Part shown: piece by piece, positions 34,124-41,630 of the stretch
Layout of the letters: every line of letters begins with the position of its first letter
Position numbering within the stretch: the first letter of the stretch is position 1
Origin: an uncultured bacterium
GTDB taxonomy: Bacteria; Myxococcota_A; UBA9042; PHBI01
DNA length: 46,897 nucleotides
Direction: 5' to 3'
Assembly: GCA_938040325.1 (NCBI GenBank)
Contig: CALHXW010000087.1
Span: 1 to 46,897 of the forward strand
Position numbers and translations under genes: made by a program
Notes under the pieces: model-generated
Told to the model about the DNA's origin: nothing
The model's input: the letters and a program-made list of their open reading frames with translations, nothing else
Database searches by the model: none

Positions 34124-34429
34124 ATGTCGGTAGAGGCAGAGTTAGTCGGAAAGGTGCGCGGGTTGTTGGAGAAGCGGTTCGGAGGTGCCGGCAAAGAAAG
34201 CCGCGCCCGGGCGTTCGCTGCCTACGACAGCAACGGCGATGGTTTCATCGACGGTGATGAGCTCAAGCAGGTGCTTGAGGACGCCGGCGTCGGCAACGGC
34301 TTCACCCGCGGCATGTGGGTCAAGGGCGTGATGGGGCGGATGGACAGCAACGGCGACGGACTGATCGACCTCTCCGAGTTTGAGGCGGTCATCGGCGGCG
34401 GCTCGTCCGACGACGAGGAGAGCGAGTGA
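34124..34429 (+). CDS. Small EF-hand calcium-binding protein
   Basis: The 101-residue soluble protein has two canonical EF-hand loops, DSNGDGFIDGDE (35-46) and DSNGDGLIDLSE (74-85), with every calcium-ligand position suitable. No signal peptide is seen, so it is probably cytoplasmic, which is unusual for bacterial EF-hand proteins. The acidic tail is SSDDEESE. ATG 34124 has AGGAG five bases before. Its stop overlaps the GTG start of the next lipoprotein gene (GTGA, 34426-34429). Confidence 0.9.
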   Translation: MSVEAELVGKVRGLLEKRFGGAGKESRARAFAAYDSNGDGFIDGDELKQVLEDAGVGNGFTRGMWVKGVMGRMDSNGDGLIDLSEFEAVIGGGSSDDEESE

Positions 34430-35214
34430 ACACCCTCATCAGCTGCAGTGGGCGTCCAAGCATGACCGCCTTCCGACACGCGGCCATCATGATCGGTGCT
34501 GTCGCTCTGCTCAGCGCCTGCGACGACAAGGCACCCGCGCCAACACAGGGTCCGGCGGCTGGGCAGCCAGTCGTCGCTGCGCCAGGGGCGACCGCACCTG
34601 CGGCAACACCCGCTGCGACAGAGGCACCAGCAGCCGCTGGGGCCGCGGCACCCGCATCGGCCGCAGCAAGCCCAGCGCCGGGCGTCAAGCCGCCCGCGAC
34701 AGCAAAGCCACCTGTGGCTGCGTCGAAGCCTGCGGTCGTTGCCGGGGCCGCACCAAAGCCCGCGGTGGCAACAAAGCCGGCGAAGCCGGTCGCTAAGGCT
34801 CGCACACCGGAGGCCGACCGCAAACCGACCGATCTCCAGGCCGGGGACCTCATTCGCACGCCGGCGACAGGCGGGCCGGCATGGGCGATCCAAGAGGTGC
34901 TGGCCGCCGCGTCCGAGACCGATGAAGAGGTGGGCTGGAAGCGCTTTGAGAACGTCTTGCACTCCAGCCAGAAGATCGCTCGGGCGCTTGAAGCCCGGCG
35001 GAAGCTGAACTACCCCGCGGCGCGGCGCAAGGTGTCACATTTCATCAAGAAGATGGATCCTGGACCGGTCTTCAAGGTCAGTCGGATCGTCAAAGAGCCC
35101 CACGGTCGACTCCGACTCTTCATCGAGAACACGAAAGGCATGCCGACCCCGTGCGTTGTCGCGCCGGACAAGGAAGCAAAGGGCGCCTGGCGCGTCGAGA
35201 CCTGCTCGCTCTGA
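34426..35214 (+). CDS. Ala/Pro-rich lipoprotein
   Basis: The 262-residue protein has a signal ending GAVALLSAC. About 95 residues of Ala/Pro/Lys/Thr linker (a PAAPAA-type disordered spacer) are followed by a compact domain of about 130 residues, beginning PTDLQAGDLIRTPATGGPAW and ending CVVAPDKEAKGAWRVETCSL, with two cysteines that may pair. No family is recognised. The GTG at 34426 is favoured because it overlaps the EF-hand stop, but ATG 34462 would give a more usual signal length. Coupling suggests that the lipoprotein and the EF-hand protein work in one process. Confidence 0.78.
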   Translation: MNTLISCSGRPSMTAFRHAAIMIGAVALLSACDDKAPAPTQGPAAGQPVVAAPGATAPAATPAATEAPAAAGAAAPASAAASPAPGVKPPATAKPPVAASKPAVVAGAAPKPAVATKPAKPVAKARTPEADRKPTDLQAGDLIRTPATGGPAWAIQEVLAAASETDEEVGWKRFENVLHSSQKIARALEARRKLNYPAARRKVSHFIKKMDPGPVFKVSRIVKEPHGRLRLFIENTKGMPTPCVVAPDKEAKGAWRVETCSL

Positions 35215-35435
35215 ACCGACGAACGCGACGTGCTCCGGCGTTCTTGCGACCCGTGGTCCGTGTCAGGGGTTCTGACCGTCCGCCCCGGCCGGCGTCGTGC
35301 GATGCCAGCGTCTTTTCGCCAGTCATGGTTCTCGATACACTCCGTCTTCAATCCTTGGCCTCGGCCTTGGCCTTGGCCGAGCTCGCCTCGCGCCAAACGA
35401 CCAAACCCCTGCCGCCAACTACCAGGTGACACCGC
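35215..35435. other. Intergenic region, 221 bases
   Basis: No gene is supported. It holds a short imperfect CTTGGC/CTCGGC hexamer run (about 35352-35378) and no clear promoter. Confidence 0.3.
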
Positions 35436-36791
35436 GTGGACGTTGCGACCATCTTCGTAGGCATCGCCACCCTCTGCGTCATCGGCTTTGGCGTCCTCAC
35501 TCGTGGCTCGTGGGACCGTGCTCTGCACGCGTTGGCCACCAAGCGCCGCCTCACGTTCGTCTCGAGCGGATTCGCTGGGACGAGCTCGGTTCAAGGCGAG
35601 CTCGACGGTGTCGACGTGGTGGTGAAGGCCGTCGCCAACAACTCGCCCGGCCGCAACCGGACCAAGGAAACGATGCTAAGTGCACGGCTGACGTTGCCCA
35701 GCGAGCTGTCGATTCGTAAGGAGAGCGTGGGGACGGCTCTGAAGCGTTTTGCTGCCGGGATCGCCGACGTGCAGGTCGGCGTTCCAGCGTTTGACGATGC
35801 GGTTTATCTGTCGGGCGGCAATGAGCTGCAGGTGGTGGCGATGTTCAACCACGAGGCTCGTACCATCATCACGGAGGCGCTCGAAGCCGGCGCCCACGTC
35901 GACGGCCAGCGACTCATCATCACCAAGCCCGGACTCACTGGAAAAGCGGAGTGGCTCGATGAGAAGCTTGAGTTCCTGGTCGGCAAGGCCAAGCAGCTCA
36001 ACAGCCACTATTGCCGGAGAGCGGGTGTTCTCCCGCGGCTTGTCGACAGCGTCTGCAACGATCCTCATCCAGGCTACCGAAAGCGTGCAGCTGAGCTTGT
36101 GTTCAAGCACTTCCGCAACGAGCGGGGAGTTGAGCGTGCAGCCGACGCTCTGGCGCGCGCCGCAGAGCCCGAGCTGCGGTTGATCGGTGCCGCCCACATC
36201 GACCCGGAGCGCGGCTTGAGTGTCGCGGCTGCGCTCTTGGGAGACCCCGAAGTTCCCCGTGACGTCCAAGCAGGCGCGTGCGAGCTGTTGATGCGGCGAT
36301 TCTCCAGCCGCGCCGAGACGCGCGCCGCGCTGCGTCGGGCAGTCGCCGGCGCGGACGGCGAGCTGGCCATCGCTGTCCTGCGGGGACTTTGGCGGCTGCT
36401 CGAGCCGATCGAGGGCGCACAGCTCGAGCCGCACCTGACGAGCAGCAACCCGCAGATCCGCAGCGAAGCCGTGTCGGTGCTGGCGCTGGGCGGTCGGTCG
36501 GCGGAACGGCGCCTCATCGAGATCCTCGACAGCGACGACGAGATCCGGCTGAAGGTCATCGGCGTGCTGGGCGATGTGGCGAGCCCAGCCGTCGTGGAGC
36601 CACTCACCGCCTACACCAAGGGCGTCTTGCGGGCAGGTGAGCTGAAGTCCGCTGCGCGTCAGGCCATTGCGTCGATCCAGGCGCGCGTCGAGGGTGGAGG
36701 AACAGGTCAGCTCAGCGTCTCCGAGACCGACGGTGGCGAGCTCTCGCTCAACCACCAAGCACAGCCAGCCACTGAAGAACACGATGCATAG
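35436..36791 (+). CDS. HEAT-repeat protein with N-terminal membrane helix
   Basis: The 451-residue protein has a membrane anchor at residues 4-21 (ATIFVGIATLCVIGFGVL). A domain of about 150 residues follows that may bind a ligand (TKRRLTFVSSGFAGTSSVQG). Residues about 200-430 are helical pairs of the HEAT/Armadillo type (YRKRAAELVFKHF, AQLEPHLTSSNPQIRSEAVS, EIRLKVIGVLGDVASPAVVE), suited to protein binding. The start is GTG 35436 with AGGTG upstream. No enzymatic motif is seen. It is followed 35 bases later by the Nei/Fpg gene and may be cotranscribed with it. Confidence 0.8.
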   Translation: MDVATIFVGIATLCVIGFGVLTRGSWDRALHALATKRRLTFVSSGFAGTSSVQGELDGVDVVVKAVANNSPGRNRTKETMLSARLTLPSELSIRKESVGTALKRFAAGIADVQVGVPAFDDAVYLSGGNELQVVAMFNHEARTIITEALEAGAHVDGQRLIITKPGLTGKAEWLDEKLEFLVGKAKQLNSHYCRRAGVLPRLVDSVCNDPHPGYRKRAAELVFKHFRNERGVERAADALARAAEPELRLIGAAHIDPERGLSVAAALLGDPEVPRDVQAGACELLMRRFSSRAETRAALRRAVAGADGELAIAVLRGLWRLLEPIEGAQLEPHLTSSNPQIRSEAVSVLALGGRSAERRLIEILDSDDEIRLKVIGVLGDVASPAVVEPLTAYTKGVLRAGELKSAARQAIASIQARVEGGGTGQLSVSETDGGELSLNHQAQPATEEHDA

Positions 36792-36826
36792 CTCGCTTTT
36801 CGCCGCGCCACTCGTCGTGGGCCCGC

Positions 36827-37642
36827 ATGCCTGAGGGAGACACGATTCACACCATCGCTGCGGTGCTGCGGCCCGACCTAGAAGGCGCAGAGCTCTATCG
36901 GCTGGCACTTCCGACGGGTGAAGTGCCACTCATCTCGCCAACGCGAGTGACTGCCGTGCGCGCGGTTGGCAAACACCTGCTGATCGCCCTCGCGGACGCG
37001 AGCCGTAAGCAACCGCGCGTGCTGAGGGTTCACCTCGGCATGAAGGGGTCGTGGCATCGCTATCGCCCGTCCGAGGACTGGGGCCGGTCGGCGAGCCAGC
37101 GGCATGTCCGACTCGACACTGCCGCTTGGAGCTTCGTCTGTTTCCGGCCGCCTCAAGCCGTCGTCTACAGCGATCCCCGCGCGGTGGCAGCAGGCGTCGT
37201 AGGTCAGCTCGGACCCGATGTGCTCGCCGACGAGCTGGCTATTGACGAGATCCTGCGCCGCACGCGCTTGGCCACGAACGCTGCCGTACCGATCGCGAGC
37301 CTCTTGCTCGATCAGCAGGTCGCTTGCGGCATCGGCAACGTCTACAAGAGCGAGTCACTCTTCAGCGTCGGTGTCCGCCACGACCGCCTGGTCAGCGACA
37401 TCGACGACGCCACGGTCGTAGCGCTCTACCAAACGGCTCGCGCGTGGATGCAGGATAGCGTCGCGCACCCCCGCTGGCGCGTCACGACCGGTGATACCCG
37501 TCCGTCAACCGCAACGCAGCACCGACACTGGGTTTACCGTCGTGCCAATCGACCGTGCCGGCGTTGTGCCACCATCGTGCAGTCGGTCAGGACCGGGGTC
37601 GAAGCTCGAATGACCTACTTCTGCCCGACCTGTCAGCGCTGA
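36827..37642 (+). CDS. nei: Formamidopyrimidine-DNA glycosylase / endonuclease VIII (Fpg/Nei)
   Basis: The 271-residue base-excision repair enzyme removes oxidised bases and nicks the backbone. The catalytic N-terminus is MPEGDT (Pro 2 and Glu 3), the form typical of Nei rather than Fpg (PELPE). A helix-two-turn-helix is seen in LLLDQQVACGIGNVYKSESL. The C-terminal zinc finger has CRRC and CPTC, with an Arg in the HRHWVYRR/VEARMTYF region. The symbol is assigned from the MPEGDT form; mycobacterial-like Nei2 is possible. Confidence 0.93.
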   Translation: MPEGDTIHTIAAVLRPDLEGAELYRLALPTGEVPLISPTRVTAVRAVGKHLLIALADASRKQPRVLRVHLGMKGSWHRYRPSEDWGRSASQRHVRLDTAAWSFVCFRPPQAVVYSDPRAVAAGVVGQLGPDVLADELAIDEILRRTRLATNAAVPIASLLLDQQVACGIGNVYKSESLFSVGVRHDRLVSDIDDATVVALYQTARAWMQDSVAHPRWRVTTGDTRPSTATQHRHWVYRRANRPCRRCATIVQSVRTGVEARMTYFCPTCQR

Positions 37643-37865
37643 GGCGGTCGTCTCTCGCTGACACTGCCGACTCGCTCACAGGCGCGGAGGCGCCCGGACA
37701 AACGAGCGTTTGCCGCGACGATCGCCGCGGCAATTGGCACGAGCAGGGGATCACTCATTGGAAAATCAGACACTTGCAAGGTTCGGTGATGGGAGCGCGG
37801 TCGACCGCCTGCGACATCGCGGATTCGTTGGGGTATACGTACGGTAGCATCACGTTAGCTGGACC
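37643..37865. other. Intergenic region upstream of the histidine kinase, 223 bases
   Basis: No gene is supported. A TATACGTACGG-rich stretch near 37834-37850 could be part of a promoter, but I do not see a matching -35 site. Confidence 0.3.
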
Positions 37866-40286
37866 ATGACCCCCACTTCCACACTCCAAGAGACTCGGCT
37901 CGCGCTTGAGCAGGCGGTCCGAGACATCTGCCACGAGAGCGCCGAAGATAGCTTCTTCGACGACACGCTCGCGCTGTGCATGGGGGTGACGGGCGCTATC
38001 GCTGGCCGCATTGTCAGTCTCGAGGACGGCAAAGTGGTGCTCGAAGGTAGCTCAGGCCTTGTGCCTCGGCGTGTTCCGACCCTTGTCGACTCCGCCGCCG
38101 CCACATGGCGCGACGCGGTTGCAACGGGGGAGATCAAGTTCCTGACCGCCATCGACGAGCACCGCGTGGTTGGGGCGTTTCGGTTCCGGCGCTCGGCGGT
38201 CGGGCTGGTCGAGCTCTACACACCGGGGCAACCGAACGCGCCGGCGACCGAGGACCTGCGCTTTGTCATCGACCGGCTGAGCCCGCTGCTCGCCGCGCGT
38301 CTCGCGGTGCGTCGCCACTCGCCGACGAGCCGCCCATTTACCCGCGAGGTGCGTTTCTTCGAGCCTTGGGGCGGCCACAGCCGAACGTGGCTCTCGCACC
38401 ACATCCGACTTGCGCTCGAGCACTCGCCCGTCGGCGTGATGTTGTGCACGCGTGACGGCCGGGTCCAGCTGACCAACCAGAGCTTTCTCGACCTGGTTGG
38501 CTACACCCGTGAAGAAGCTGAGCGGCTGACGTATTGGGAGCTGACCGACCCCGAGCTTGCGAGTCGTCCGGACAGGTCGATCGCCGCTATGGCCGCGAAC
38601 GGTCGCCAAGAGCCCTTCGAGATGGAGTACCTGCACCGCGATGGCTCGCTCGTGCCGGTGCTGGTGAGCGGTGTGGTCCTGCCCTCTGCCGATGGCACGC
38701 CAATCCATTGCTCGTTCGTCTCCGACATCACCGAGCGCCGGCGCTCCGAGGCCGCGATGCAGCGCGCGCTTGAGCGTTCCCGTGCGGCCACGCGGGCCAA
38801 AGCCGACTTCGTTGCGATGGTGAGCCACGAGATCCGGACCCCCATGAACGGCGTTCTCGGGTTTGTCGACCTCATGGAAGACACCGCCCTCGACCATGAG
38901 CAGCGCGACTACATGCAGGCGATTCGGGACTCTGGTCGCGCGCTTCTGACGATCATCAACGACCTGCTGGACTTCTCGAAGCTTGGCACCGGCAACGTGA
39001 CGCTTGAGCAGCTGGACTTCGATGTCATCTCGACCGTCGAGGACGCACTGGAGCTGATGGCCGATAAGGCTCATGCGAAGAACCTGTCGCTGATGTGTAG
39101 CGTGGAGGCCAACGTTCCTCGAAAGGTCACCGGCGATCCGGGACGCCTCAGGCAGGTCCTGCTCAACCTCGTCAGCAACGCCATCAAGTTCACGCACGTC
39201 GGCGCCGTCGAGGTCATCGTGGGCCTCGATGGAACAACGCCACACCACCACACGCTGAGGCTCTCCGTGCGCGACACCGGGATTGGCGTCTCGGCCGACA
39301 AGCGCAACATCATCTTCGAGCCCTTTGCCCAGGCGGACGCCTCCACCACCCGGCGCTACGGCGGGACCGGGTTGGGGCTGTCGATCTGTAAGCGGCTCAC
39401 CGAGATGATGGGCGGAGACATCGGTGTCGAGAGCGACACCGGCGGCGGCTCGACCTTCTGGTTCACCGCCCGCTGTGGTCGGGCAGGTCGGATCCCAGCG
39501 GCGACAGAACCTGGGCTCAGGTCAGAGCATGCGGTGGTGATCGAACCACGCGAGCATCAGCGGACCTGGGTCACGCGCGCGCTGAGTGACCTCGGGCTCG
39601 ACGTCACGGCATACCCGTCGGTTGCTGACGTCCCAGATGCGTCCGTGTTTGCCCTCGGTATCGTCGCGGCCGAGTGTGCGGCAGGGCATACCGAGCGACT
39701 CAACGCGTTGGTGCCGAACGGGGGATGGATCGCCACGTTTCCGATGTCGCACCGAGCAGCCGCGCTTGACGCCCGCTGGCTCAGGCACCCGCTGCCAGTG
39801 CGTGCGTCGCTGCTCGTGAAACAGCTCGCGGAGCTGCAGGGGATCGACGCGACGACCACAGCTGCCGTCACGGGTCCCTCGCTACCCGATGTGCCCCGCC
39901 GGGTTCGCGCCGGGCGGGTGCTGGTGGTCGAGGACAACGCCGTCAACCAGCTCATGCTCAGCAAGACGCTCACGCGCATGGGCATGCACTGCCTGGTCGC
40001 CAACAACGGTCGTGAAGCGATCACCGCCCTCGACCAGAACGACTTTGATCTCGTGCTGATGGACTGCTTCATGCCCGAGATGGATGGCTTCGAAGCCACG
40101 CGGCAGATCCGTGAGGGCAGCACACCCTACCGGGACATTCCGATTGTGGCTGTGACCGCGAGCGTGCAGGACGTCGACCGCGAGCGGTGCTTTCGGTCAG
40201 GCATGAACGACTTTCTCGCCAAGCCCGTCGACCGCGACGACCTCTTCGACGTCGTCGACCGCTGGATGAACGGCGACGAGTTCTAG
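37866..40286 (+). CDS. Hybrid sensor histidine kinase with PAS and receiver domains
   Basis: This soluble hybrid kinase of 806 residues has no membrane helix. The domains in order are a GAF-like N-terminal region (about 20-145), PAS (about 185-290, with LTNQSFLDLVGYTREEAERL), HisKA with phosphoacceptor His 321 in MVSHEIRTPMNG, HATPase with Asn 434/438 in NLVSNAIKF, DTGIGV and GGTGLGLSICKRLTEMMGG, a degenerate receiver-like segment (about 555-660) without a phospho-Asp, and a C-terminal receiver with E689/D690, phospho-Asp 733 and Lys 786. It is an ArcB/BarA-type sensor, so a partner phosphotransfer protein is expected but not in the window. Its stop codon is the TAG of the CTAG that opens repeat copy C. 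Confidence 0.95.
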   Translation: MTPTSTLQETRLALEQAVRDICHESAEDSFFDDTLALCMGVTGAIAGRIVSLEDGKVVLEGSSGLVPRRVPTLVDSAAATWRDAVATGEIKFLTAIDEHRVVGAFRFRRSAVGLVELYTPGQPNAPATEDLRFVIDRLSPLLAARLAVRRHSPTSRPFTREVRFFEPWGGHSRTWLSHHIRLALEHSPVGVMLCTRDGRVQLTNQSFLDLVGYTREEAERLTYWELTDPELASRPDRSIAAMAANGRQEPFEMEYLHRDGSLVPVLVSGVVLPSADGTPIHCSFVSDITERRRSEAAMQRALERSRAATRAKADFVAMVSHEIRTPMNGVLGFVDLMEDTALDHEQRDYMQAIRDSGRALLTIINDLLDFSKLGTGNVTLEQLDFDVISTVEDALELMADKAHAKNLSLMCSVEANVPRKVTGDPGRLRQVLLNLVSNAIKFTHVGAVEVIVGLDGTTPHHHTLRLSVRDTGIGVSADKRNIIFEPFAQADASTTRRYGGTGLGLSICKRLTEMMGGDIGVESDTGGGSTFWFTARCGRAGRIPAATEPGLRSEHAVVIEPREHQRTWVTRALSDLGLDVTAYPSVADVPDASVFALGIVAAECAAGHTERLNALVPNGGWIATFPMSHRAAALDARWLRHPLPVRASLLVKQLAELQGIDATTTAAVTGPSLPDVPRRVRAGRVLVVEDNAVNQLMLSKTLTRMGMHCLVANNGREAITALDQNDFDLVLMDCFMPEMDGFEATRQIREGSTPYRDIPIVAVTASVQDVDRERCFRSGMNDFLAKPVDRDDLFDVVDRWMNGDEF

Positions 40287-40459
40287 CCCCAAAACAAGCG
40301 CTCTTTCCGGCTGCGGCTTTGGCGATGCCCTCGCTAGCGACGTCCATGCGTTCGCTTCGCTCACCTGAACTCGACGATGCAGGCATCGCCTTCGTCCAGC
40401 GGACGCCGCTGGCGAGCAGCCTTCGCCTCGCGCGAAAACAGCGCTTGATTTGGGTCTAG
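40283..40459 (+). repeat. Dispersed palindromic element, copy C
   Basis: The 177-base element starts CTAGCCCCAAAACAAGCGCT and ends in CTAG. It shares its centre with copies A and B (GAACTCGACGATGC and CCTTCGTCCAGCGGACG). The right arm is more diverged than in copy A. Its first CTAG lies over the stop codon of the histidine kinase gene. A second CTAG follows directly after its right end (CTAGCTAG, 40456-40463). The remaining 160 bases to the next gene hold nothing that I can name. Confidence 0.85.
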
Positions 40460-40625
40460 CTAGACCTCAGACGACGCTCGCCGCCGGGGTCGAAGGGTGC
40501 GCCGCCGCTGCAGCCGCGTGCGCTTCAAGAGGCTCCGCGCAGACGAACTGCGGTTCCGGTCTGGTAAGCTCTCGGGTGCACCGTTCAGGTCGGACGCTGC
40601 GGTGGGCAACGATGAGGTGACGCAC

Positions 40626-41630
40626 GTGGCGTATGGACCGCGAGAAGGCAGCTGGAGACCGGGTTGGTTCACAGGGCGTCCAAAGCGCCTGCGTCCCCCT
40701 CTGGACGGCTGCGTCCTCTTGACCGGGGCCAGCACGGGGCTGGGTCTCGCGATCGCGCGTCAGCTGCTCGCCTGCAACTATCGCGTCATTCTGACGGCCC
40801 GCGCGAGCTCGCTCGGGCGCTTCGCAGACGCCGGCATTGTCGAGGGAGAGCGCGTGTGGCTCCGACCGCTCGACGTCACCTCCAGCGAGCAGCGCCGCGC
40901 CATCGTTGAAGAGGCCGAGGAGAACTGGGGCGGCGTCGATGTCCTCATCAACAACGCCGGCGTGTCCTACCGCGCGGTCGTCGAGCACGTCACCGAGCAA
41001 GAGCGCATCACTCAGATGGACATCAACTTTCGCTCGCCGATGAACCTTGCGCGGCTCGTGCTGCCAGGGATGCGCGACAAAGGCTGCGGACGTATCCTCA
41101 ACATCTCGTCGGTCGGCGGCATGATGGCGATGCCGACCATGGCGGTCTACAGCGCCAGCAAGTTCGCCCTCGAAGGGGCCACCGAGGCCCTCTGGTACGA
41201 GGTCCGACCGTGGGGCATCGACGTCAGCCTCATCCAGCCAGGCTTCATCAACTCCAGCGGATTTAGGAACGTGCGCTTCACGGAGCTATCGGGCTGGGCG
41301 AACCAAAACAAGGGCGCCCCCTATGCCGCCCATTACCGCAACATGACGACCTTCATCGAGTCGCTCATGGGTCGGGTACGAGCCACGCCCGATCGTGTCG
41401 CTAGAGTCGTGGTGAAGACGATGCGCCGCCGCGTGCCACCGCTGCGCGTTCAAGCCACCGCTGACGCCCGGATGTTCACGCTACTCCGGCGTGTGTTGCC
41501 GCGGCGCACCTACCACTGGCTGCTCTATCGCAACCTGCCGAAGGTCCGCCGCTGGGGCCCGCCCGACGAGACGCCGGTCGCGCCCTCGACCAAGGAGCTA
41601 CCGCGACCGGCTACTGATTCTCGCCAATGA
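40626..41630 (+). CDS. Short-chain dehydrogenase/reductase (SDR), second type
   Basis: The 334-residue SDR has TGASTGLG as the dinucleotide-binding motif, NNAGVSYRA, a serine in NISSVGG, and YSASK as catalytic Tyr/Lys. ARASSLGRF after the second strand hints at NADP. The extra about 90 residues at the C-terminus (RVLPRRTYHWLLYRNLPKVR) are basic and hydrophobic, suggesting membrane association as in retinol/sphingosine-type SDRs. The GTG at 40626 has GATGAGG (40611-40617) with 8-base spacing; upstream codons were dropped. Its 3' end overlaps the convergent MopE-type gene by 20 bases (41611-41630). Confidence 0.9.
   Translation: MAYGPREGSWRPGWFTGRPKRLRPPLDGCVLLTGASTGLGLAIARQLLACNYRVILTARASSLGRFADAGIVEGERVWLRPLDVTSSEQRRAIVEEAEENWGGVDVLINNAGVSYRAVVEHVTEQERITQMDINFRSPMNLARLVLPGMRDKGCGRILNISSVGGMMAMPTMAVYSASKFALEGATEALWYEVRPWGIDVSLIQPGFINSSGFRNVRFTELSGWANQNKGAPYAAHYRNMTTFIESLMGRVRATPDRVARVVVKTMRRRVPPLRVQATADARMFTLLRRVLPRRTYHWLLYRNLPKVRRWGPPDETPVAPSTKELPRPATDSRQ

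Noticed and set aside
40467..41000. 177-codon minus-strand frame opposite the second SDR
   Set aside because: Shadow of the SDR coding region; no motif or ribosome site.
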